Shown: positions 56,001 through 64,000 of the stretch, piece after piece
Position numbering within the stretch: the first letter of the stretch is position 1
How the letters are laid out: every line of letters starts with the position of its first letter
Origin: Eunapius fragilis
Taxonomy: Eukaryota > Porifera > Demospongiae > Spongillida > Spongillidae
Length of the DNA: 64,000 nt
Direction: 5' to 3'
Assembly (NCBI GenBank): GCA_963681505.1
Contig: OY811979.1
Span: 3,824,711 to 3,888,710 of the forward strand
Notes under the pieces: generated by a model
The model's database searches: none
Told to the model about the DNA's origin: nothing
What the model saw: only the letters and a program-made list of their open reading frames with translations
Position numbers and translations under genes: made by a program

Positions 56001-58119
56001 CGGCGCTCACACTGGTGTACAGTGAGTAGCACATCAGCTGTTTCATCTAGCCTAGTGGGGTCCTCATCCAGCTTGTTAAGTGCCACTTGCCTCAACCTGT
56101 CATAAAAGACAAAGGGGCTTCTGCAGGCATTACACTCCAGGTGGCCACCAAGTTTAGGATCTCTGTTGGGCTTCTTGTTAGGAACCAGGTTTAGTGAGAA
56201 TACTGGTGAATGGGTACTGAAACCACTGCACTCACTCTGCTCTACGACAGTGCGTGTAGCCTGAGCACAGTGACTGAGCTGGGCTTTTACATGGTCCACA
56301 AATGCCTGCTGTGTGTCTGGATCATCAAAAAGATCAGGTGCTGAAGCCATCTCCTCCAGTTCCTGGTATGCCCTGAACTGCTTGGCTTCGTGTTCCTGAG
56401 GCTGGTGGCTGTGTGCTTCAGTGCCATCAGATGCTGCCACACCCTCCCTTGCATGCAAGGAATAGCCATAGCTAAGGAAATCATATGCATTGGTGCGGAG
56501 TCTATGCAGCTCATCTCGCAGGGTATGGTCCACATCAGACAGAGGTGCAAGAATATTGATCAACCTGTCCACAATGGCAAAGTTGTCAATGTGGAAATTG
56601 ACCTTTACATAGTCCACCCCTGCACGTGCCTCTTGCACCTTTCCACCACCAGTGATGTGATTGGCAATGGTGTAAAACAATGTTCTCCCAATAGGTGGCT
56701 TACCTGGCATTACGTCTCTGTGCTTCATAGTGTACACCTCGTACATGCTGGCAATGTCGTGCTTTAGCACCAGGGACCTCATTGCAAACATGTTCGTCAG
56801 CTCTTTCCATCTGGGATTTCTATTAGGTGAACGTTTTTTGGCTACCCAGGCAAGGCGACTAATGTTGTCATCACTGTAGATGAACTCAACAGCAAATTCT
56901 ACAACATCTCTATGCACTCGAGACTGAGTTTTATGATGCTCCTGAAGTCTCAAACCATGTGTGAGGTAAAGCCTGTCTACCTTTGCCTGAAACATTAGTT
57001 CAGATGCATAGTCCTTGCTAATGGACAGGAGTGATGCCACATCCGCATGAGGCACATCAGCTAGGGTGACAAGTAGTCTCCTTGCATCACTGGATGTGTA
57101 ATACTTTTCTCGCTTTAGTACATCACTTATTGTACTGGGTATAGTGGCAAGGCTGTCTCTGTCTAACGAAGCATCAGCAGAGGTGGCCTCATTGGACTCA
57201 ACGACAGACTTGAGGCTGAATGCATTCTTCAAGTCGCTTTTGAGTTTCAAGTTTGGGAGCAGCAAGTGCACCAAGGCCTTCATGCCTTTCAAAAAGACAT
57301 TTTCAATGCGACAGAAGCTAGCAGAATCTATCTCATCATTGCCCGCGTAAACAACTTGCCGCCGGATATCAAGACATGGAAGCCGTCGCACGCTACTTTC
57401 GCAGTCACAACCCATCAACTTGAAGACACTAAGAATATGCGCCTGTGATGACCCATAGTTGCTGCAAGTGGGACTATCTTCTCCACATGTCGTATCAACG
57501 ATAGAAACTGCACAATGGACACTACTACGTTCCGGATTGATCCGTACAGGTGTATCTGGTAACGATCTATCCTTCTTTGGACGACCTGGACGTTGGTGGG
57601 GATTGCATAGACAACACTTAGTGCAACGCGTTCCTGTATCACACTTAGTGCACACTGGTTTCTTGTGCTTCTCAGCACATGATGGCAACATGTTACACTC
57701 GACTCGTGCACTAATTACTAAAATAACGAATTACGTCACTTTCCATGGGTCTGGGGACTTACCAAGGCAAGTTGGCTTAACGTTTTGTACACAATCTAAG
57801 CGGATTAATGAAGTGTTATTCGCTATGATCTCTATTGGTAAACAAACTAAGCATGAAAGCACAATGAAACTTGATGAATAGGGCTTGAGAAAAAAATGTA
57901 CTTACGTCCCCGCGATGACCGAGAAATTGCGAATGGCGTCTCTTACAATGCATACAGATCTAGCATCAATCTTGCTACAAGATTAAAAATGGCACAAACA
58001 ATTTCAGCGATGGTTGGGCTATCCAAAAATGCCCCTCTTGTAGCGAGAAACAGTTTTCCGACTAATTTTCTGAATGGAGGGTTCGACAAAAAAAATGTCC
58101 TGTTCTCACGGATCCGGTG
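53098..58119 (-). mobile_element. Unassigned 5.0-kb TTAA DNA transposon (element K)
   Basis: 5022 bp between TTAA at 53094-53097 and TTAA at 58120-58123. The two ends are identical for 30 bp, starting CACCGGATCCGTGAGAACAG. They remain alignable further in: a ttgtcgaac box, then agaaaattagtcggaa, giving 65-80 bp imperfect repeats. A single uninterrupted gene (53624-57691, minus) fills the centre. Identical ends, an intact frame and its position inside another element all suggest a recent insertion. TTAA targets are known for piggyBac, Kolobok and Sola3 groups; the encoded protein does not show piggyBac hallmarks. Confidence 0.9.
53624..57691 (-). CDS. Element K 1355-residue protein: putative DDE transposase with SAP domain
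   Basis: A single frame of 1355 codons. Residues 5-29 hold a cysteine cluster (CTKCDTGTRCTKCCLC), followed by an AT-hook-like RPGRPKK (34-40). A helical region follows (residues 160-560). A candidate RNase H-like core contains Asp598 (LIFDFKQKFLAKGF, then GMLWWGAGVF), Asp907 (LIVQSDNAKNLAGK) and Asp948/Glu959 (CDTHFSHQQSRVEAY). Between the first two acids lies a Cys-containing acidic repeat at about 690-810 (DGCEEEGE units). A CxxC...HxC zinc-finger-like motif sits near 1125-1143. A SAP domain (WKKEELQTYLCHHNMKK, then KSELVRRI) occupies 1317-1350 and would bind DNA. The likely role is mobilising the element. The catalytic residues are my inference; no known family was recognised. The ATG lies 428 bp inside the right end. 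Confidence 0.8.
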   Translation of the reverse strand: MLPSCAEKHKKPVCTKCDTGTRCTKCCLCNPHQRPGRPKKDRSLPDTPVRINPERSSVHCAVSIVDTTCGEDSPTCSNYGSSQAHILSVFKLMGCDCESSVRRLPCLDIRRQVVYAGNDEIDSASFCRIENVFLKGMKALVHLLLPNLKLKSDLKNAFSLKSVVESNEATSADASLDRDSLATIPSTISDVLKREKYYTSSDARRLLVTLADVPHADVASLLSISKDYASELMFQAKVDRLYLTHGLRLQEHHKTQSRVHRDVVEFAVEFIYSDDNISRLAWVAKKRSPNRNPRWKELTNMFAMRSLVLKHDIASMYEVYTMKHRDVMPGKPPIGRTLFYTIANHITGGGKVQEARAGVDYVKVNFHIDNFAIVDRLINILAPLSDVDHTLRDELHRLRTNAYDFLSYGYSLHAREGVAASDGTEAHSHQPQEHEAKQFRAYQELEEMASAPDLFDDPDTQQAFVDHVKAQLSHCAQATRTVVEQSECSGFSTHSPVFSLNLVPNKKPNRDPKLGGHLECNACRSPFVFYDRLRQVALNKLDEDPTRLDETADVLLTVHQCERRTFRYMAHVMQAAQQSLRMKQAIAEMDSTTAYLIFDFKQKFLAKGFRGGGDSYYGKKGMLWWGAGVFIKPYSTEDEVRSGESNEKLHVMIDFSDEKVRLLQQVGVVNEGIDCGVQDVEINENMEGGGCAEEGEADLDGCEEEGEADHDGCEKGVADYDGCEEEGESDHDGCEEEGEGAHDGCEEEGVGDHDGCEEGESDHDGCEGGKWDGWEEEGDGSDEEGEQNGCEEEGEGDGCEEGEGDEDEAGEWCYHNEGMQDRVDGCEEVDMGDLQKERNVNYKWISEDEEEVDDDKGVDKVDLHFIDCVVQDEQKADGNIVLSCLEAALHALRQRFPHVTKLIVQSDNAKNLAGKQTKLLLPYVCSAAGLKLVAYYHNEAQSGKDVCDTHFSHQQSRVEAYLVQGNGGRKVSTPKQLAVALMEKSLSNTTVLLVKPDFKAPYRSKVIPAISGISEYYAAQYATTDSQQHIKFYNCLGQKVPSACVPIPSCHATSLINAMGEEGINFTGVAVLLNSFSESTGVQVRKDKGRYKKRTKGISKREMQRVQKQHEDEEALKRIQAVYPQCAVCLYHFKSQLLLAKHVCSGVMEHQDVLSIAMRYANTLLATMDFTVSGAVDRASNLLTDDSNLTYATFEFNFYAGWAHTRKNMQPELTTRVTRLIHECWKAGENKDLGRVKISADGVFCRLDELQSQKMIRLSELPVAGKIRVVYQTIGRQSEPKLSDRKRGRSQRNETTQGRQKKARMTFEDLKFNKDLSQWKKEELQTYLCHHNMKKTGNKSELVRRITEYMKTLQN

Positions 58120-58311
58120 TTAAGTTAGTACACCAAATATATCAAAATAAACATCATAAAACGCTTTTATATCATAGTAATATCTTTAAGTAAACTAACT
58201 GTGTCATTCTTCGAGAACGGCGACTTATAAGCGACGGGTAGCCATAATTAAAAACATAGCAGGCAATTAACGACGTCACCCGTATTGCAATAGTGACGCT
58301 CAAAGAGTTAA

Positions 58312-58500
58312 TGCAAGCTCGGGAAACTCCAAAGTCATTTAGTATATAAGAGTCATTATGAACAAAAATGTTAGAGGGTGATATATCACCATGGATAGAT
58401 CCTATGCTGTGTAAAGTTTTCAATGCATCGCAAACATGTAAAATGAGAGTACAGAAGGTACGCTGATCACTAAACGTTGAGGTGAATAATGTGCCTGAAG
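58312..58500 (-). pseudogene. Protein kinase fragment (catalytic loop and DFG)
   Basis: Minus-strand frame reading CDALKTLHSIGSIHGDISPS, then NIFVHNDSYILNDFGVSRA. HGDISPSN is a variant of the kinase catalytic loop HRD.K..N with Gly for Arg, and DFG is intact. The frame stops matching a kinase at the TTAA of P3 (58308). No activation-segment or APE motif follows on the far side, so this is a truncated copy or a lone exon. Confidence 0.6.
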
Positions 58501-59436
58501 TACAAGGTGATCTAAGGATATATCCAACATTGTTGTATATCCTATGATTAATAGCACTAACTTCATTTTGTTAGACACTTTGTTAAGAATAGTGACTGCA
58601 TTATTATTTCACAGCATTTCAAAACAAGGCTGTTTTCATGAGATAACATGGTAGAACTTTTCCCCTTATCACAGCGGAAGGAATAATTTCACAACTTAAT
58701 GATTGATATCCAAGTTCTGCACAATTTGCACACAACATGCCTATCAGAATAGAAAGTCCTGCACCACATATAACTGCAGAGTTTGTTTCTGAATAGGATA
58801 GAAATCGAAGCCAACCAGATGAATATACTTTTCTGTCGTTTGAGGAACAAATTCGACAGAAAATAAGCTCCTATATGATCAGGTGCAGTGTTGTTGATTG
58901 GCGTTCATAGGTGCTTTGTTGTTGATTGGTGTTAGGGATGCGTACGCAATATGCCACATGTAGTGGCAGAGTTTAAGACAATCAAGGCGCCTGTTGCGTG
59001 TAAACGGGCACGGCTGTCGTACCCCCCCCCCCCCCATATCCTCTGCAAGTGCAGGTACTAAGGTGTATCATATCACCTGGGAAGAGATCAGGTCTCACGG
59101 CCGGGCATTGGAATTGGTGGCAGAGAACAAAAGAAGAAACATCTTTTGATTTATTTTGTTACGTATTGAGCTGAGCGGTGCTAGTTAGCGGTTTTCCCCA
59201 AAAGAGTGGATTTCCCCTGATAGAGAGTTTGCCATCAGGGTTTTTCCTGGTGAGAGATGTGGAGTCATTTCTCCCAAATACAGGTTTTATTTCAGTCCCC
59301 CGCTCAGACTCAGTAGTTATGATTTTGTGTAATAGTTTTAAGGATAGCACAGCGAAACTGCTGGGTTGCAATGGTACTCGGTCTCTATCGAACATGACGG
59401 ACTTCTAAGTAAATGTCACGGAAACGTTTTCTGACG
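58501..59436. other. Non-coding stretch with hairpin motif copy 4
   Basis: No gene recognised. Hairpin motif at 58830-58862 (arms TTTCTGTCG and CGACAGAAA, perfect). A C-run lies at 59023-59035. Confidence 0.5.
58830..58862 (+). repeat. Hairpin motif, copy 4
   Basis: Perfect 9-bp arms around a 15-nt loop, followed by ataagctcc, as in the other copies (tagctccc/atgctccc). A gttgattgg box follows about 35 bp on, matching the gtgattgg box after copy 3. Confidence 0.7.
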
Positions 59437-59833
59437 GTGCCCGTCAGTGGCGGTCTGGGCATTCATTATCTGGGGGGGCAAAACACTTTTATGGCGCCCC
59501 CCCCCCCCCCTACTCACCACCCATAAATCATATAAATGTACACAGGAAGGAGGCTTAGGTATCAAATTTAATGCAAATGGGGATGTACATGCTATATATG
59601 ATTGATGAGAAAGTTAGTGTTATAATAATGCTTTGGAGAGCTCCGATGAACTCCGTGCAAACTGATCAATTATTGAATCGCATGATAAGGACTCTTGTAT
59701 TTGGAATTTGTATTTTCTGCAAATTCAACATGCCGCTTTTCTGTTTGGGTACTTCTTGTAGCTATTCTTATTATACCAAATCTTTGTTCAATGATCCCAC
59801 AAAATAATTCAATTGATAGTTGCCATAGCAACC

Positions 59834-62311
59834 TTACCAGTTTATTGCATTGCACTCTGAAATATGGGGGCGTTTCAATACGTTTTCGCAAAACCCGGGT
59901 GATTCAATATCGTTTGTTGTGGACAAAAATATATATTGTGAATTTGATACTGGTCTGAACGTCTTCAAACAAACCATGTACCTTTGGGAATCGGGTAAAC
60001 AAGAGATAAAGAGCTTCCAATTCCCAAATAGGGTCACAACATCTACAGAAATGGCTGCTGCATCTGATATGACTAAATTCAGGCAGTGCACATACAAGAT
60101 GTTGGGGTTTATGCAGTGTTTCCCCCAGCGCCATGCTACAGTGTGGCGCATTCCAGGAGATAAATGTGTGGGCTATGAATTTAATTAGCACTTGGTTGCT
60201 TTGTCATCTGTGGTTTCTCTGTAAATTTTAATTTATATACCTTACATCATTAAATGTTTCTAATTATATCCCCACAAAACCCCCCTCAGCGCGTTTTTAG
60301 TACTATATAACCAGGCAACATAGCATAATAGCTCAGGCGTTATAGCAGGTCAAGCGAAGTAGAGATTTCAACTGTACGTAAAAAATGCAAAGGAGGTCAT
60401 AAAATAGGTACTGTTCATCGTGGAAAGAAGACTATCCCTGGCTAGTTCCAACTGAAGATACAGCTGGCATCGTGATAGGACTTCTATGTGAAATATGCAA
60501 ATACCAGGAGAGCGGCAGTTCTGGTATCTGTTCCATGCACGTCCCTCCGCAAGGATTGTATATTGACTATTAGACCTAGGAATAAACAAGCTGATTATAT
60601 AAGTTACTCGCGATTATGTCCGGAAAAAAAGTGTACAATTTTAAGGAACGAGCTCGACCCACTGCAGTATGCTATAGCGTGGCCCATGAACCAATCTTTA
60701 TCACCTATCTACCCAGTTTACTTAACACGTAGTAATCACTTTTATTCATAAGCCTGGAGCTATTGAAGTGCCACGCTCTGGAGAAAACACTGTTATGCGT
60801 GTTTGAAAAAGGGATTGTAGTCCATTGTAGCAGCCACTCATGTTGGATGCACCATCATATGCTTGAGCTATTAGCCTGTCAAAGGACACGTCTCTAAACT
60901 GCAGCACTGACATAATGTCTCTATACAAGTCTTCTGCGGAAGATCCTGGAGCTCGCTGGCAAGCCAGACAGTGTCCTGATACATGACCATTCAAATTGAC
61001 TATTCGAACACAAATACTCACCTGCTCTAATGTCTGGAGTTGTGTCTGCCATAAGTGACCAAGCTCTGCAATTTTGAATTGCTTTAACAATTGTGCAAGT
61101 AATGTGTTCATTGATGATGGATATCAGCTTATTCTGGGACTAGCAGCTCATAATGGTCAGTACAGAGCCACGTCCTATCTTTCCTGATGAGCCTGCACTA
61201 GTGGACTGACGCTCAATTATCTTTTCTAAATGCTCCCGCGGTGGTGGGTCGTAAGTGGAAAGCAATTTTAGAGCTTCAACGAAGTACCCTGTATTTATAC
61301 AGCTGTCTGTCATCATCTCCCAATGCCCTCTTAGAGGAAGACCTTGACGACCAAGAAACATCAAAACGTTGACAATACGTTCTTGTTCTTAGCATAACTG
61401 CTCGTTTGTGAGCTTTCTCAACACCATCCGCTCTTGCAAAAGCTTTTTGAACTGTGTCATCTTGCATAAAAAGTGCCTGGGATACAATAGCATTCTTGTG
61501 GGCACAAGACAACTCATGTTTTAAAACTGCACTGTATTGCTTCTTCCAGGTACAAAATCCTTTAGTTGTGAATGCATTTCCCCTGGTTGGCTCTCCAATG
61601 TTCACCTCTCAAAGTGGCATCACTAAACAAGAGACAGGGTAGGCAGAACAAAGCATCTTTACTCAGAGTATGATATCCACTGCTGCCTTACACCATCAGA
61701 GTGAACAAATACCTTTTTAGAACAGTGCCGCCGTTGCATACTCTTCTGAGAGACATGCTCTGATGGCTGACAAGGACCAAATTTAATGACATCATGTTTT
61801 TCACAAACACTTAATCTGCAACCAAGCAACGCTACAGGATACAATACACCGGTTTTGCTATCAAAATAAATTCCAAACTTTGCTGCAAATGCCTGAGTTG
61901 AGTCAGTTCTCACTGCTGTTGTTGATGATGTTAGATCTGAAACATTTTTAGATATTGGGTCATTACTACCGACTTCATCACTGAGAGTCATTAGATTAAT
62001 TGGACGTGAGTCAATTTGCACGGACGTTTAACTAAGAAGTGATTCACAATCCACACTTGGTGCTTCTTCGTTAGAATGTGGTGCTGTTTTTTCTAAAGAG
62101 GCGAAAGTGCTGTTCTTGTTATGCTACAGTTTTTCGACATTTACTATTGGTGCGACTGGATCGAGAACCTGATCAGATCCTGACACAATAACCGCCGGAA
62201 CATTGTCATATGGGGACTGCACCGGCGTGACCTGGACAACAGCCACCACAAGGTCGCTATCAACAGAGACAGTCGATGCACTTAGCGCTATATAATTCTT
62301 CATGAACGCAC
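59834..62311 (-). pseudogene. hAT transposase, zf-TTF/DUF4371 (ZMYM1-like), decayed
   Basis: Starts near 62301 (MKNYIALSASTVSVDSDLVV) and is broken by stops near 62125 and 62027 and by frameshifts. Recognisable parts in order: a TTF-type zinc-finger region (KDALFCLPCLLFSD, then GFCTWKKQYSAVLKHELSC), DUF4371 (FLGRQGLPLRGHWE, then FDRLIAQAYDGASNMSGCYN). After a 0.6-kb interruption (60152-60790) the frame continues YVHCLNLVISDAAAISVDVV. The C-terminal dimerisation domain is not visible at its expected position. No function remains. Confidence 0.8.
60152..60745. other. Unidentified segment interrupting the hAT transposase
   Basis: About 0.6 kb between the AYDGASNMSG and YVHCLNLV parts of the transposase, which should be nearly adjacent. 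No clear terminal repeats or target duplication could be fixed. It is probably a small insertion. Confidence 0.45.
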
Positions 62312-62470
62312 CCAGCTTACTCTCTTCCTGCTACAAGCTCCTGATTGTTTCCGTTTTCCATCCGACAGTCACATCATTATAGTTGGGCACAGATACAATG
62401 TAGCAGTAACAAGTACACATGGCATTAACAAATAATATTATTATATATGTTAACAAAACAATGCCCGCGC

Positions 62471-63348
62471 CAGGGCTGCCAAAGGCCAGCCGGCCTGACA
62501 GGCCAGAGACCTGGCCTGACCTGTCAGGCAGGACCCCTGGCATGTCAGGCCAGACCACGCCCCTGCATTGTGCCAATACATGCATATAGTATATATGACT
62601 GATTTGTACATGTACAGATGAAGCTTACTTCTTGTTCAGAATTCAATTATTAATGTAATAGTGAAGATGATATATCGATTGTGAAATAATAATAAATCAT
62701 GCTGAGATACGAATAAATATGGAACAGTTTATTAATTATAGCACATTGAGCAATAGCATTGGCTTATTTCTTTCGAAGTATCCATGCATTGTGCTTTAGC
62801 ATAATCGATGCCTCCAACCGTTGGGGAAGTATACATGCAGGCTCCATCGCTGTTGCTCCTGGATCAAAATGGCTCTTGAAAACCCCTCGCTCTCTGATGG
62901 AGCGGATGACGTTGGAATAGCCAGGTACATTCGAGCAAGCTTTGCAATAGTGGGAAATTGTGTTTTGTGCATTTTACACCATTCCCAGCAATCTAAAGAG
63001 CCTGTGGCACTAATCACACCACGCTTAATCTGTGTAGGCCTACTCCTTTGATGTATGGACCTTGAAATGAGACCAGATAGCGGATGTGTTTTATTACACT
63101 ACTACAGTACTACTAAACCTTCGCAATGGCGTGAATCTCAGGAGTTCCTCAGGGTTTTATTCCCACAGATCCGGGTTTGAAACAGGTATGAGCCGCTGAG
63201 CAGAAGGTATAGGAATCATTGAAACCGACGGACACGCTTCGTTGATTCACAACGCAATAATAAAATTTCTACTAATTTGGCCTGCCAGGCCGACCTATCA
63301 GGCCGGCCGGCCTCAGGCCGGATCCCTAGTCGGCCTACAGCAGCCCTG
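62471..63348 (-). mobile_element. hAT MITE (copy 2), nested
   Basis: 878 bp flanked by the perfect 8-bp duplication GCCCGCGC (62463-62470 and 63349-63356). The ends begin CAGGGCTGCC on the left and, on the other strand, CAGGGCTGCTGTAGGCCG on the right. GC-rich ggccggcc/cctgacaggcc boxes lie just inside. Related to 22952-23844. Confidence 0.92.
62796..63017 (-). pseudogene. hAT C-terminal dimerisation domain fragment
   Basis: Minus-strand frame WEWCKMHKTQFPTIAKLARM, then YLAIPTSSAPSESEGFSRA. This is the conserved W...K...P.L..LA..YL.IP.SSA.SER.FS.A block of hAT transposases (Dimer_Tnp_hAT), with a small insertion in SER(V)FS. The N-terminal and catalytic parts are deleted. Confidence 0.88.
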
Positions 63349-63687
63349 GCCCGCGCCACCAGGGCGCCCGAGCAGTATGAAGTTGCATTAACGAACCACA
63401 ATTGCACCACTTACGTGCATGTGTGGGGGTGCATGAGCATATAGTCTCGTACCCAGACTTACAACGTAAGAAGCATCACAGCTGCATTAGTTATACGGCT
63501 AAAGCTGTTATTTAAATGCTAATCAAAATATTATTATCTGAGAGCTCTGGCCAGAATTGCGCTGGCAGGTATTTTGGCGCCCTACCGCCGTTTTGGCGCC
63601 CCCCCCCCTCCCCCCTTTAGATTCCACTTGGGGGGGGGGGGCAAATGCCCCCCCTGCACCCCTGGCCAGATCGCCACTGGTGCCCGT

Positions 63688-64000
63688 GTATGTACAATGG
63701 TAATCGACAAACGCCACAGTACCGTCCACATAGTTATTGACGTCATGGTCACGTGATATAAGTCACCAAATGAGCGGCAAGCGACTTTACTGTCATCACT
63801 GTGGGGAATACGAGCGAAGATCTACATCTCCTGATTGCTTCAAAATCAGCTGATGTAACACACATACTGGTCTCCTGGGAGGTGTGGACCTTCATGGGCG
63901 TAGCGTCATCAGGTTAATGTGTCAGTAGGCGCCATTTTTGTTGCGTCGAACCCCCTTTATTCGTCTACAGGAATAGGTTGCAACGCGAAAGTACGTGCTT
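63688..64000. other. Right-edge stretch
   Basis: No gene recognised in the last 0.3 kb. Confidence 0.4.

Larger units (their letters stand above)
52656..58307. mobile_element. TTAA-flanked MITE (P3) containing the 5-kb element
   Basis: Flanked by TTAA at 52652-52655 and 58308-58311. Ends read CTCTTTGACCGCC on the left and, on the other strand, CTCTTTGAGCGTC on the right. Without the 5.0-kb insertion it is only about 0.63 kb and non-coding, so it is a non-autonomous TTAA element, probably piggyBac-type. The terminal repeats are short, so the pairing is less certain than for the inner element. Confidence 0.68.
59445..63679 (-). mobile_element. hAT element with ZMYM1/DUF4371-type transposase
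   Basis: 4235 bp flanked by the 8-bp duplication GTGCCCGT (59437-59444 and 63680-63687). Ends read CAGTGGCGGTCTGG and, on the other strand, CAGTGGCGATCTGG. Both ends carry a sub-terminal ttttggcgccccc or ggggggcaaa block. The decayed transposase lies on the minus strand, and the 878-bp hAT MITE 62471-63348 is nested inside. Confidence 0.9.

Noticed and set aside
53098-58119. Assigning element K to piggyBac because of the TTAA sites
   Set aside because: The protein lacks the DDE_Tnp_1_7 motifs seen clearly in the 48-50 kb transposase and has a different end architecture and a SAP domain.

Overview
This is a eukaryotic, metazoan-type window. It contains exons of an inner-arm axonemal dynein with short GT-AG introns, an intact five-exon MAP-kinase phosphatase gene, and many animal-type transposons (Ty3/gypsy, piggyBac-like, hAT, Tc1/mariner-like MITEs). 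Short dynein introns (about 70-130 bp), abundant poly-G/poly-C runs and many minisatellites would fit a marine invertebrate. I cannot name the phylum from the sequence. No rRNA, convincing tRNA, CRISPR or bacterial-type operon was seen.

Layout. 1-15 kb: mostly non-coding, with 19-bp and 22-bp minisatellites, a (CT)n tract, dispersed repeats and an 0.8-kb direct duplication. 15.6-22.7 kb: a decayed DNAH3/7/12-type dynein heavy chain on the + strand, broken by stops, frameshifts and a TTAA-flanked element (18402-21990) inserted inside one exon. 22.7-25.2 kb: a minus-strand transposase remnant interrupted by a hAT MITE, then a gypsy tail. 28.2-43.4 kb (minus): an intact DUSP10/MKP5-like gene of five phase-compatible exons (474 residues). 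Its 10.5-kb second intron holds two Ty3/gypsy elements (A and B). 43.9-45.6 kb: an internally deleted gypsy element (C) with a 5-bp target duplication. 46.1-47.5 kb: a 56-bp minisatellite. 48.3-50.5 kb: a frameshifted piggyBac transposase. 52.7-58.3 kb: a TTAA-flanked MITE that itself contains a 5.0-kb TTAA-flanked transposon. 59.4-63.7 kb: a hAT element with a decayed ZMYM1/DUF4371-type transposase and a second hAT MITE nested inside.

The most interesting object is the 5.0-kb element at 53098-58119. It has TTAA on both sides, terminal inverted repeats identical over 30 bp, and one uninterrupted 1355-codon gene. The predicted protein has an N-terminal cysteine cluster with an AT-hook, a candidate RNase H-like DDE core split by a long acidic Asp-Gly-Cys repeat, a zinc-finger-like motif and a C-terminal SAP domain. 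I could not assign it to a known transposase superfamily. Three TTAA-type elements also share an architecture of paired palindromes 42-44 bp apart near the left end.

The only genes that look functional are the DUSP10-like phosphatase and this 1355-residue protein. The rest is transposon debris, pseudogenes or repeats.
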